From Clostridium sp. (GTDB lineage Bacteria > Bacteroidota > Bacteroidia > Bacteroidales > Muribaculaceae), in contig JAMPGR010000003.1 in assembly GCA_023663805.1 (NCBI GenBank), positions 1 to 64,000 of the forward strand: a stretch of DNA of 64,000 nt. The letters run 5' to 3'. How positions within the stretch are numbered: position 1 is the stretch's first letter; each line of letters starts with the position of its first letter. Shown piece by piece: positions 1-6,862 of the stretch. The notes under the pieces were generated by a model. The model searched no databases. It worked only from the letters and a program-made list of their open reading frames with translations, and was not told the origin of the DNA. The position numbers were made by a program, and so were the translations under genes.

Positions 1-63
1 TTATGAATTATGAATTATGAATTATGAATTATGAATTATGAATTATGAATTATGAATTACGAA
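1..63. repeat. 7-bp tandem repeat array (ttatgaa)n
   Basis: Eight perfect head-to-tail copies of the heptamer ttatgaa fill positions 1-56, and a ninth copy with one change (ttacgaa) ends at 63. The array starts at the window edge and may be longer. It begins exactly where the remnant efflux reading frame ends, since the TAA stop at 57-59 (minus) lies in the variant copy. Slippage could make its length variable. Confidence 0.9.
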
Positions 64-504
64 TTGGCCCAACCGCCGAGGGAGTGGAAGAACGTTATGA
101 CCGCCTCGATTTCGGCGTAACGGTCTGATGTCTCCGAGAGTCGCGCTTCGAGCAGACGCTGTTGGGCAGTCAGTACCTCGAGGTAGTTTGTCGGCGTATT
201 GCGCATCAGCAGCCGGGTTGTCCGGACAGCCTCTTCGAGCGTTTCGGTCTGCCGGGCGACCCTTGCGGACGGCATCACCTTCACAGATATTAATCCGCGA
301 CAGCAGGCCCTGTACCTGCGGACGGATTTCGACCGTCTGACGTCCCTTGATTGTCGCTGAGAAATTAGTCTCAAGTACCTGGCTTGTTGTGTCGATCACG
401 GCCGTCGGATACTCTCCCGCGGGTCTTTGTACCTTTCCCTTGTTGCCGCACGATGCGCATATCAGCGCCATTATCGCTAAAGCGGCAATTGACTTCCTGT
501 TCAT
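57..504 (-). pseudogene. Chimeric RND efflux remnant: adaptor N-terminus joined to TolC-like C-terminus
   Basis: From the ATG at 504 the first ~82 residues read as an RND-type periplasmic adaptor: a lipoprotein signal ending LICASC, then VEIRPQVQGLL and ICEGDAVRKG, the start of the biotinyl-lipoyl-like hairpin. At about 252-262 homology moves to another frame, whose last ~65 residues (LEEAVRTTRLLM, YLEVLTAQQ, ending in a FHSLGGW-type motif) are the C-terminus of a TolC/NodT outer-membrane factor. Such operons run adaptor, pump, outer-membrane factor on one strand. The arrangement therefore fits one deletion that removed most of the adaptor, the whole inner-membrane pump and most of the channel. 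The translated frame past the junction is out of register, so no functional protein is expected. Confidence 0.8.
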
Positions 505-681
505 TATGTATGTCGGGTTTATCTTATCGATGGTTTATTATTGTGCTAATATTATTGGACGCCGTATTACTCCGTGCGTTTAATCGGAATTATACCAAAA
601 TATGTTAAACGCTGTTCGGAAATCTTAAAGTACTGCTGGATAGTATTCTGTGATGAATGGGAAAATTTTTTGGCAGAAAAG

Positions 682-713
682 TTTGGCAGATTCGAAAACA
701 TGTCGTAACTTTG
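682..713 (+). promoter_or_regulatory. Promoter of tRNA-His
   Basis: TTTG at 682-685 and TAACTTTG at 706-713 are separated by 20 bp, matching the Bacteroidota sigma-ABfr pattern. The -7 box lies 19 bp before the tRNA. Confidence 0.75.
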
Positions 714-732
714 CACCGAAAAACCGAAAGAT

Positions 733-807
<75 letters not shown>

Positions 808-830
808 CCCATAATTTTATCCCTACTTTC

Positions 831-864
831 CCGGAATATCCGTGACGGACGTTCCGGTTTTTTT
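831..864 (+). terminator. Intrinsic terminator of tRNA-His
   Basis: CCGGAA at 831-836 pairs with TTCCGG at 852-857, with an inner TCCG/CGGA stem, followed by seven T residues (858-864). Confidence 0.8.
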
Positions 865-949
865 GTGTTGTTCCCGGATATCGATGCGAGTCGGGTTAAC
901 AAGGGATAACAAAAATCGGGGAACGGAGTATAAATTGGAAAAATTATTT

Positions 950-957
950 TAATTTTG
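950..957 (+). promoter_or_regulatory. Candidate -7 box for the DUF1573 gene pair
   Basis: TAATTTTG matches TAnnTTTG about 100 bp before the ATG at 1057. No good -33 TTTG is visible at the right spacing, so this is tentative. The implied leader contains the hairpin at 971-1028. Confidence 0.45.
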
Positions 958-970
958 TGAACATAAAAAA

Positions 971-1028
971 CAGGAGCGGAGTTACTCTTTTATGGTCTGT
1001 AAATACCGAATCTGACGAACTCCTCCTG
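971..1028 (+). promoter_or_regulatory. Leader hairpin before the DUF1573 gene
   Basis: CAGGAGCGGAGTT (971-983) can pair with AACTCCTCCTG (1018-1028) with a two-base bulge. The 34-nt loop holds a short open frame, ATG at 992 to TGA at 1015 (MVCKYRI). There is no U tract, so it is not an intrinsic terminator. Any regulatory role is inference. Confidence 0.35.
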
Positions 1029-1056
1029 TCTGACAGTAAAATATATTGATTAAAAT

Positions 1057-1458
1057 ATGAAACGTATTCTCTTTATTCTGGCAGCCTTCGCGGCCCTTCT
1101 CTGGCTTCCGCTGTCGGCGACGGGGGCCGAAAAGGATTCCCCCCTGACTTTCGAAACGACAAACCACGACTTCGGAACAGTCCACGCCTCGAAGGGTGAG
1201 GTCAGTTACGAATTTAAATTCACGAACACCTCCTCCGAGCCTGTTGCGATACTGATGGTTACCAACGGCGGATGTGGTTGCACGACCCCGTCATATCCGA
1301 AAAAACCGATCGAACCGGGCAAATCCGCGTCGATCAAGATCACATTCAGCCCCGCTGGCCGTCAGGGGGAGTTCAACCGCGAAGTCAAGGTTCGTTACGC
1401 CGCCGCTAAAAAGAAGGGGAAACTGTCGCTGACTTTCTCCGGTGTCGTCGTTCCCTAA
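1057..1458 (+). CDS. DUF1573 domain protein (exported, 133 aa)
   Basis: A small exported protein with one DUF1573 domain. Residues 1-23 form a signal peptide (basic start, LFILAAFAALLWLPL, then SATGA). The mature part shows the family pattern: F..T.HDFG near residues 34-43, the NGGCGCTTP cluster near 72-80 and PIEPGKSASIKITF near 87-100. The fold is an immunoglobulin-like beta sandwich (ASH/MSP-like) in the periplasm or at the cell surface; no biochemical role is established. A second, longer DUF1573 gene starts 13 bp downstream, so the two probably share a transcript. The ATG at 1057 is the only start that keeps the signal peptide. Confidence 0.85.
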   Translation: MKRILFILAAFAALLWLPLSATGAEKDSPLTFETTNHDFGTVHASKGEVSYEFKFTNTSSEPVAILMVTNGGCGCTTPSYPKKPIEPGKSASIKITFSPAGRQGEFNREVKVRYAAAKKKGKLSLTFSGVVVP

Positions 1459-1470
1459 CGCTGTGAAGAG

Positions 1471-2571
1471 ATGGAACTTACTTCTAAAGCCCAGACGGTT
1501 GCCGCGGCCCTGCTGGTTGCGTTTCCGCTGATGACCCTCTCGGCCCTGCCGCATATAAAGTGGGACTCGATGAACCATAACTTCGGGGCGTTCAGCGAAG
1601 ATTTGATGGAGGTCGAATACACCTTCCGCGGCATCAACGACGGCGACGAGACGCTCGTCATCTACGACGTCAGACCAAACTGCGGATGCGTCGTCGCCGA
1701 CCGCTACTCAGGCCACGAATACGATCCCGGCGACTCGATCGAGATCCGTATTGTCTATAAAGCCGACGGACGCCCCGGACGATTCTCCAAGAAGATACAG
1801 ATCCAGTCGAACGCCGACCCCCAGAAGCAGACCCTGATGATCTCGGGAACGGTTATCGGCGCCGACCGTACGGTCGCCAGCCGCTATCCCGTCGACGCCG
1901 GAAAGGTTCGTATGCATGCCTCGACAGCCATCATCGGAGACATCATGAAGGGGAGCAACGGCGGCGCTTATATAAAATGCTATAACAATTCGCCCGATAC
2001 GCTCCGTCCAGAGGTCGTCGACAAGCCGGAATACCTCAGTGCGATCGTCGAGCCGAAGGTCGTCAACCCCGGAGAGATGTTTGTCATCTCGCTGAATCTC
2101 TTCTCGTCCCAGTGTCCTGAATGGGGACTCGTCACTGATTCACTGACCTTCCGGCCCGACCAAAATTCCCCGACGACAGTTCCGGTCGCAGTTACGGCGA
2201 CAATACGCGAGAATTTCCGCAAATGGACTCCGGCCCAACTCGAGAACGCTCCCCACATCAGCCTCGAGCCCGCTGTTATCGACCTCGGACGCATCAGCCG
2301 CGACAGCGGACCCTCGACCTATCGCGTCAAAATCTCCAACACCGGACGAAACATGCTGAACCTGCGCCGCATATGGAGTCCCGACCCGACTCTGTCGCTG
2401 CGGCTCGGCGACGACAAGGTCAAAGGGGGCAAGTCGACCGAACTGACCGTCACTGTCGACCCCTCCCTCAGCCAGAGCGACGAACTGATCAACGCACGTA
2501 TAACGATAATCGCCAACGATCCCGATCAGCCGACGACAATACTCCGCGTCGTCGGGGAGTTTACAGACTGA
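1471..2571 (+). CDS. DUF1573 domain protein with two Ig-like repeats (366 aa)
   Basis: A longer relative of the upstream gene. After a signal peptide (AAALLVAFPLMTLSA, residues ~10-24) there are at least two ASH/DUF1573-like beta domains. The first begins near residue 28 (IKWDSMNHNFGAF), carries NCGCVV around residue 70 and ends near residue 130. The second is C-terminal (IDLGRI...YRVKISNTG, ~270-366). The middle (~140-265) is less recognisable and may be a third, diverged module. Such proteins are common in Bacteroidota as exported structural or accessory proteins without assigned function. It probably lies in an operon with the gene before it, and meaB follows after 58 bp. Confidence 0.8.
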   Translation: MELTSKAQTVAAALLVAFPLMTLSALPHIKWDSMNHNFGAFSEDLMEVEYTFRGINDGDETLVIYDVRPNCGCVVADRYSGHEYDPGDSIEIRIVYKADGRPGRFSKKIQIQSNADPQKQTLMISGTVIGADRTVASRYPVDAGKVRMHASTAIIGDIMKGSNGGAYIKCYNNSPDTLRPEVVDKPEYLSAIVEPKVVNPGEMFVISLNLFSSQCPEWGLVTDSLTFRPDQNSPTTVPVAVTATIRENFRKWTPAQLENAPHISLEPAVIDLGRISRDSGPSTYRVKISNTGRNMLNLRRIWSPDPTLSLRLGDDKVKGGKSTELTVTVDPSLSQSDELINARITIIANDPDQPTTILRVVGEFTD

Positions 2572-2629
2572 ATCTGTTTCCTTACGAACTTCGAAACCAA
2601 CCCAATCGCAACCATACCGCCGAAATCAC

Positions 2630-3727
2630 ATGGAACATCCCGAAAACGACTCGAAATATATCGGACTGACCGTCAATTCAGGTGTCGTACAGCCACCCTC
2701 CGTCAACCCCTACCTGAAACGCCGCAAACGACAGCCCCTGCCGTCGGCCGGCGAATTCGTCGAACAGATCCTGAAGGGGAATGTCACGATGCTCAGCCGC
2801 GCCGTGACGCTCGTCGAAAGCCTCGTTCCCGACCATCAGACCCTCGCCCAGGAGGTCATAGAGAAATGTCTCCCACACTCGGGCAAATCGCGAAGGATCG
2901 GCATCACCGGCGTCCCCGGCGCCGGAAAGAGTACGTCGATCGATGTCTTCGGGCTCCATGTGCTCAGCCGCGGCGGCAAACTCGCTGTCCTCGCGATCGA
3001 CCCCTCGAGCGAGCGGACGAAGGGGAGTATCCTCGGCGACAAGACGAGGATGGAGAAACTCTCGGTCCACCCCTCGGCCTTTATCCGCCCCAGCCCCTCG
3101 GCCGGAGCCCTCGGCGGCGTCGCCCGGAAGACCCGCGAGACAATCGTTCTCTGCGAGGCCGCCGGCTACGACAATATCTTCGTCGAGACCGTCGGTGTCG
3201 GGCAGAGCGAGACCGCCGTCCACTCGATGGTCGACTTCTTCCTGCTGATCCAGCTCGCCGGCACCGGCGACGAACTCCAGGGGATCAAACGCGGCATTAT
3301 GGAGATGGCCGACGGTATCGTCATCAACAAAGCCGACGGCGACAACATCGACCGCGCCAATCTGGCGAAGGCGCAGTTCACCAGCGCCCTGCGTCTCTTC
3401 CCGCCGACCCCGTCGGGGTGGCGTCCCGAGGTGCTGACCTACTCAGGCTACTACGAACTCGGAATCGCCGAAGTCTGGGAGATGATCGACCGCTACTTCG
3501 AGTTCGCCATCTCAAACGGCTATTTCGAGGAACGGCGCAATCGTCAGGCCCGCTACTGGATGTACGAAACAATCAACGAGCAGTTACGCAACCACTTCTA
3601 CAACGACCCCGACATCTCCCGGATGCTCGCCGAAAAGGAACTCCGCGTCTTGTCGAACCGCCAGAGTTCGTTCACGGCAGCGAAGGATGTCCTCGACACC
3701 TACTTCGAAAAATTCTGCACCCTCTGA
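2630..3727 (+). CDS. meaB: Methylmalonyl-CoA mutase-associated GTPase MeaB
   Basis: G3E-family P-loop GTPase that loads and protects the B12-dependent methylmalonyl-CoA mutase. Visible motifs are the Walker A GVPGAGKST (near residue 95), the switch region AIDPSSERTKGSILGDKTRM, FIRPSPSAGALGGVA, the Walker B/ETVGVGQSE segment, and NKADGDN as the guanine-specificity NKxD motif. Length (365 aa) and the C-terminal dimerisation segment are normal. The start at 2630 (MEHPENDSKY) fits the usual N-terminal extension leading to VNPYLKRR. The mutase genes are not in this window. A terminator-like hairpin follows at 3754-3804. Confidence 0.95.
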   Translation: MEHPENDSKYIGLTVNSGVVQPPSVNPYLKRRKRQPLPSAGEFVEQILKGNVTMLSRAVTLVESLVPDHQTLAQEVIEKCLPHSGKSRRIGITGVPGAGKSTSIDVFGLHVLSRGGKLAVLAIDPSSERTKGSILGDKTRMEKLSVHPSAFIRPSPSAGALGGVARKTRETIVLCEAAGYDNIFVETVGVGQSETAVHSMVDFFLLIQLAGTGDELQGIKRGIMEMADGIVINKADGDNIDRANLAKAQFTSALRLFPPTPSGWRPEVLTYSGYYELGIAEVWEMIDRYFEFAISNGYFEERRNRQARYWMYETINEQLRNHFYNDPDISRMLAEKELRVLSNRQSSFTAAKDVLDTYFEKFCTL

Positions 3728-3753
3728 TTCCGTTTCGGAACAATAAGCCCCAG

Positions 3754-3804
3754 TCGAAGCGTTCTAATGGAAAGCATCTATTATGGAGCGCTTCGAACTT
3801 TTTT
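3754..3804 (+). terminator. Terminator downstream of meaB
   Basis: TCGAAGCG (3754-3761) pairs with CGCTTCGA (3789-3796), extendable by two pairs including one G-U, and a T-rich run follows at 3799-3804. The ~23-nt loop is long. The hairpin contains the upstream-most ATG (3767) of the next frame, an argument against that start. Confidence 0.5.
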
Positions 3805-3817
3805 ATATACGAGGGCT

Positions 3818-4753
3818 ATGAACGACACATCTACCATATCGGAACAGACTTTGACTTTCCGCCGCGCCGGTCTCGACGATATCCCGCAGGCAAGACAAAT
3901 ACTGACCGCGTGGACGCCGGGATCGCGGACGTGTGACCTGACCGTCGGAGGAATATTTATGTGGACCGACTACTTCCGCTACCGGATGGCTGTCGTCGGC
4001 GATACACTCTTTTTGTGCGGTCTGAACGAGAAAGACCTGCGGACAACGGCGTTTTCCGTCCCTTGCGGCCGGATATCCCTGGCCGAGTCGCTCGGGCTCC
4101 TACGGCAGTACTGCCGCGAAAGGGGGAGCGACTGCGTTCTCTCGGCTGTCCCGGAATCGATGATAGAGGAAATCGGGGAGGTCGCTCCGATTGTCTCGAT
4201 AGAGCCTTTGGAGGATTGGGCCGACTATCTTTATGATATCAAGGCGATGTCGACCTTCAGCGGAAAGAAACTCTCGAAGAAACGAAACCATGTCAATCGC
4301 TTCTTCGCCGACAACCCCGGAGCGGAATACGAACCCCTCGACAGCCATAATATCGAAGGCGTACGCTGCTTCTTCGATCGGCAGCATCTGGCCCCCGACA
4401 AGTCGGTGACTGCCGACTTCGAGCGGCTTCAGGTGCTCGAAGTGCTTGCCCGGCCGGAGGCGTTCGGCTTCGAAGGGGGCGTACTGTCGACTCCGTCGGA
4501 GGGGATCGTCGCCTTCGCGATGGGGGAGGTGCTTGGCGACACGCTCTATGTCCATATCGAGAAGATGAACCACGAAGTCGCTGGCTCGGGGGAGACGATC
4601 TGTATGATGTTCGCCCGGGAAATGCTCGCCGCCCACCCCACTCTCCGCTATGTCAACCGCGAAGAGGATACCGGCGACGATGGCCTTCGTCGGGCCAAAC
4701 TGAGTTATCATCCCGAGGCAATTCTCCGTAAATTCAACGTCACATTAGGTTGA
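3818..4753 (+). CDS. DUF2156 / LPG-synthase C-terminal-like acyltransferase domain protein (311 aa)
   Basis: Resembles the GNAT-like domain of the phosphatidylglycerol lysyltransferase C-terminal family (DUF2156). An N-terminal lobe (FRRAGLDDIPQARQIL...WTPGSRTCDLTVGGIFMW) is followed by the more conserved half around KKLSKKRNHVNRF, VHIEKMNHEVAGSGETI and YVNREEDTGDDGLRRAKLSYHP. No membrane segments are present, so it is the soluble domain only, as usual in Bacteroidota; its substrate is unknown. I chose the ATG at 3818 because the longer frame from 3767 would start inside the meaB terminator hairpin. Confidence 0.75.
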   Translation: MNDTSTISEQTLTFRRAGLDDIPQARQILTAWTPGSRTCDLTVGGIFMWTDYFRYRMAVVGDTLFLCGLNEKDLRTTAFSVPCGRISLAESLGLLRQYCRERGSDCVLSAVPESMIEEIGEVAPIVSIEPLEDWADYLYDIKAMSTFSGKKLSKKRNHVNRFFADNPGAEYEPLDSHNIEGVRCFFDRQHLAPDKSVTADFERLQVLEVLARPEAFGFEGGVLSTPSEGIVAFAMGEVLGDTLYVHIEKMNHEVAGSGETICMMFAREMLAAHPTLRYVNREEDTGDDGLRRAKLSYHPEAILRKFNVTLG

Positions 4754-4870
4754 AATTCGCGAATATTTTGCCTGAATTTGCAGAATATTTGTCTATATCG
4801 AAGGTAATACGAACTTTACGGCCGAAGAACAGATAAACCCAATCAATCCTTCCGGCCGATGGATCCTCTC

Positions 4871-5158
4871 CGCAGAATATTCGCCACTCAGATGGTTGAC
4901 ATACAATATCTTACTGTAGGAACGCGGCCTGCCGAATCCGCCCAGGCGTGGAGCAAAATCAGCGAGGTTACTGCGTCATTCGAGGCAGATGCGGCAGGTT
5001 GCGTCCCTACTGATTATCAATATGTTAGTAGTCCTATATACACGATTGACATCCGCGCCGTCGTCGCCGACGGCCGGATCCGCCAGATTACCCACTACTA
5101 CCCCTACGGACTCCTCTGGGCCGAGACAACCGGCTTGTCGGCCAGCCTGCGCAAATAA
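4871..5158 (+). pseudogene. Decayed RHS-core fragment, copy 1
   Basis: The open frame here ends in RIRQITHYYPYG followed by LLWAETTGLSASLRK, which is the RHS repeat-associated core signature (YYPFG...YxGKE) cut off by a TAA just before the expected YSGKE. Its upstream half runs through the 95-bp inverted-repeat element at 4916-5010 and so is not native protein sequence. A co-linear second copy lies at 39121-39361: both begin cgcagaatattcgcca, then the element 43-45 bp later, then the RHS core. It is most likely a remnant of a larger RHS or polymorphic-toxin-type gene. Confidence 0.65.
4916..5010. repeat. 95-bp element with 19-bp terminal inverted repeats
   Basis: GTAGGAACGCGGCCTGCCG at 4916-4934 is matched by the reverse complement of 4992-5010 (GTAGGGACGCAACCTGCCG) at 16 of 19 positions. 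The left arm plus the next ~60 bp recurs at 39164 with few changes, where the right arm is missing. It resembles a short non-autonomous palindromic (REP/MITE-like) repeat; no transposase is nearby. Confidence 0.6.
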
Positions 5159-5223
5159 TTTGGTTACCAAATTTATGGTTGACTCTGCAATTGCTACAAA
5201 TTGCGCTGTGATCAGAAATGAAA

Positions 5224-5255
5224 TTTGCGCGGGTCGGATAAATGTTGTAATTTTA
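5224..5255 (+). promoter_or_regulatory. Candidate promoter of the sulfatase gene
   Basis: TTTG at 5224-5227 and TAATTTTA at 5248-5255 (one mismatch to TAnnTTTG) are 20 bp apart and lie 29 bp before the ATG at 5284. Confidence 0.45.
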
Positions 5256-5283
5256 GGGTCTGAAACATAATATCCATGAAACG

Positions 5284-6816
5284 ATGAACAAGACCCCGAT
5301 TCTCAGTATGGCGGCTTTGGCCGCCGTTGCCTGCGGCCACACTGTCGCCGCCGGGTTGCCTGATCAGAAACCTAACGTGATCTTTATCATGTGTGACGAT
5401 ATGGGTTACGGCGACCTCGGTTGCTATGGCCAGCCCTATATCCACACCCCGAACATCGATTCGCTCGCCCGCGAAGGTGTCCGCTTCACCCAGGCCTACG
5501 CCGGCAGCCCCGTCAGCGCCCCGTCGCGCGCGTCCCTGATGACCGGACAGCATTCCGGCCACGGCGAAGTACGCGGAAACAAGGAGTACTGGCGCGATGT
5601 ACCGATGGTCAAATATGGCGAGAACGAAGATTTCTCGCGCGTCGGACAGCATCCCTACGACACGGCTCATGTCATTCTCCCCGAAATAATGAAACGCAAC
5701 GGCTATACGACCGGTATGTTCGGAAAGTGGGCCGGCGGTTACGAGGGATCACCTTCGACACCTGACAAACGCGGAATCGACGAATACTACGGCTATCTCT
5801 GCCAGTTCCAGGCCCACCTCTACTATCCCAACTTCCTGAACCGCTACAGCAGTTCGAAGGGGGACACGGCGACGATCCGTGTGACTCTCGAAGAGAACAT
5901 AAAGTATCCGATGTATGGCGAAGGCTACGAAAAACGCCCCCAGTATTCGGCCGACATGATCCACCGCGAGGCCCTCGACTGGATCGAAAGCCAGGACGGC
6001 GAGACACCCTTCTTCGGATTGTTCACCTATACGCTCCCCCACGCCGAACTCGTCCAGCCTAACGACAGCATCCTCCAGGGCTACTACGACGAATTTACCG
6101 ACGACAAGACCTTCGACGGAAGCCCCTGGTCGCGCTACAATCCCGTCACCCACACCCACGCCCAGTTTGCCGGAATGATCACCCGTCTCGACGCCTACGT
6201 CGGCGAGATTATGGAGGCGCTCGACCGGAAGGGCCTGCGCGACAATACGATCGTCGTCTTCACAAGCGACAACGGCCCCCACGAAGAGGGTGGTGCCGAC
6301 CCGGTCTTCTTCGGCCGTGACGGAAAGTTGCGCGGCCTGAAGCGCCAGTGCTACGAGGGTGGCATCCGCGTTCCGTTTATCGTCAGCTGGCCAGGCGTGA
6401 CCGAGCCCGGAACGGTCTGTGACCGCCAGATTGTCTTCTACGACATGGTTCCGACCTTCGCCGAGATTGCCGGAGACAAAGAGTTTCCTGCAGCATATCT
6501 GAATACCCGGAAACGCGACGACGGCTTCGACGGAATCTCCTTCGCCCGCACCCTCGCCGGCGACACGACCGTGACGCCCCACGAGCATATCTACTGGGAA
6601 TTCCACGAGACCGATCAGATCGGCCTGCGCATGGGCGACTGGAAGATGGTTGTTGCCGGCGGAGTCCCCCGGCTCTACAACCTCGCTGAGGATATCCACG
6701 AAGACAACGACATCGCCGCCGAACATCCCGAACTTGTCGACCGGATGGTACGGATCATTCTCGCCGAGCACCGCCCGAGCGAATATTTCCCTATAACGCT
6801 CCCGACGTTGAACTGA
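5284..6816 (+). CDS. Secreted sulfatase, S1 family, Ser-type (510 aa)
   Basis: Formylglycine-dependent sulfatase of the alkaline-phosphatase superfamily, probably cleaving sulfate esters from host or dietary glycans in the periplasm. Residues 1-22 are a signal peptide. The metal site is seen as NVIFIMCDDMGYGDLGCYG (~31-49). The activation motif is SAPSRASLMTG (~78-88), whose first residue is Ser, the type matured by anaerobic radical SAM enzymes (anSME). HxxxVRG, GMFGKWAGG, VFTSDNGPH and the KLRGLKRQCYEGGIRVPFIVSWPG region are in the expected order. Length is normal. No SusC/D pair or anSME gene is adjacent, so its substrate cannot be inferred from context. Confidence 0.92.
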   Translation: MNKTPILSMAALAAVACGHTVAAGLPDQKPNVIFIMCDDMGYGDLGCYGQPYIHTPNIDSLAREGVRFTQAYAGSPVSAPSRASLMTGQHSGHGEVRGNKEYWRDVPMVKYGENEDFSRVGQHPYDTAHVILPEIMKRNGYTTGMFGKWAGGYEGSPSTPDKRGIDEYYGYLCQFQAHLYYPNFLNRYSSSKGDTATIRVTLEENIKYPMYGEGYEKRPQYSADMIHREALDWIESQDGETPFFGLFTYTLPHAELVQPNDSILQGYYDEFTDDKTFDGSPWSRYNPVTHTHAQFAGMITRLDAYVGEIMEALDRKGLRDNTIVVFTSDNGPHEEGGADPVFFGRDGKLRGLKRQCYEGGIRVPFIVSWPGVTEPGTVCDRQIVFYDMVPTFAEIAGDKEFPAAYLNTRKRDDGFDGISFARTLAGDTTVTPHEHIYWEFHETDQIGLRMGDWKMVVAGGVPRLYNLAEDIHEDNDIAAEHPELVDRMVRIILAEHRPSEYFPITLPTLN

Positions 6817-6822
6817 CGAAAC

Positions 6823-6854
6823 AAAAAAGAGCGCCCCGCGGGGCGCTCTTTTTT
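6823..6854. terminator. Bidirectional terminator between sulfatase and pepC
   Basis: A perfect 32-bp palindrome: six A residues, a 20-bp GC-rich palindrome beginning gagcgcccc, then six T residues. It sits between two converging genes and can stop transcription from both sides. Confidence 0.9.
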
Positions 6855-6862
6855 GTAGGAGG

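Larger units (their letters stand above)
4754..5283 (+). other. Non-coding stretch with a decayed RHS fragment and sulfatase promoter
   Basis: No intact gene. The stretch contains the RHS-core relic and inverted-repeat element (4871-5158, listed separately) and the sulfatase promoter (5224-5255). The part 4754-4870 shows only AT-rich near-repeats of gaatattt. Confidence 0.6.

Noticed and set aside
2866..3936. 356-aa alternative-frame ORF inside meaB
   Set aside because: Arg-rich out-of-frame product of a GC-rich gene; runs through the meaB terminator.
5749..6771. 340-aa open frame antisense to the sulfatase
   Set aside because: No recognisable domain; the complementary frame is a complete sulfatase.
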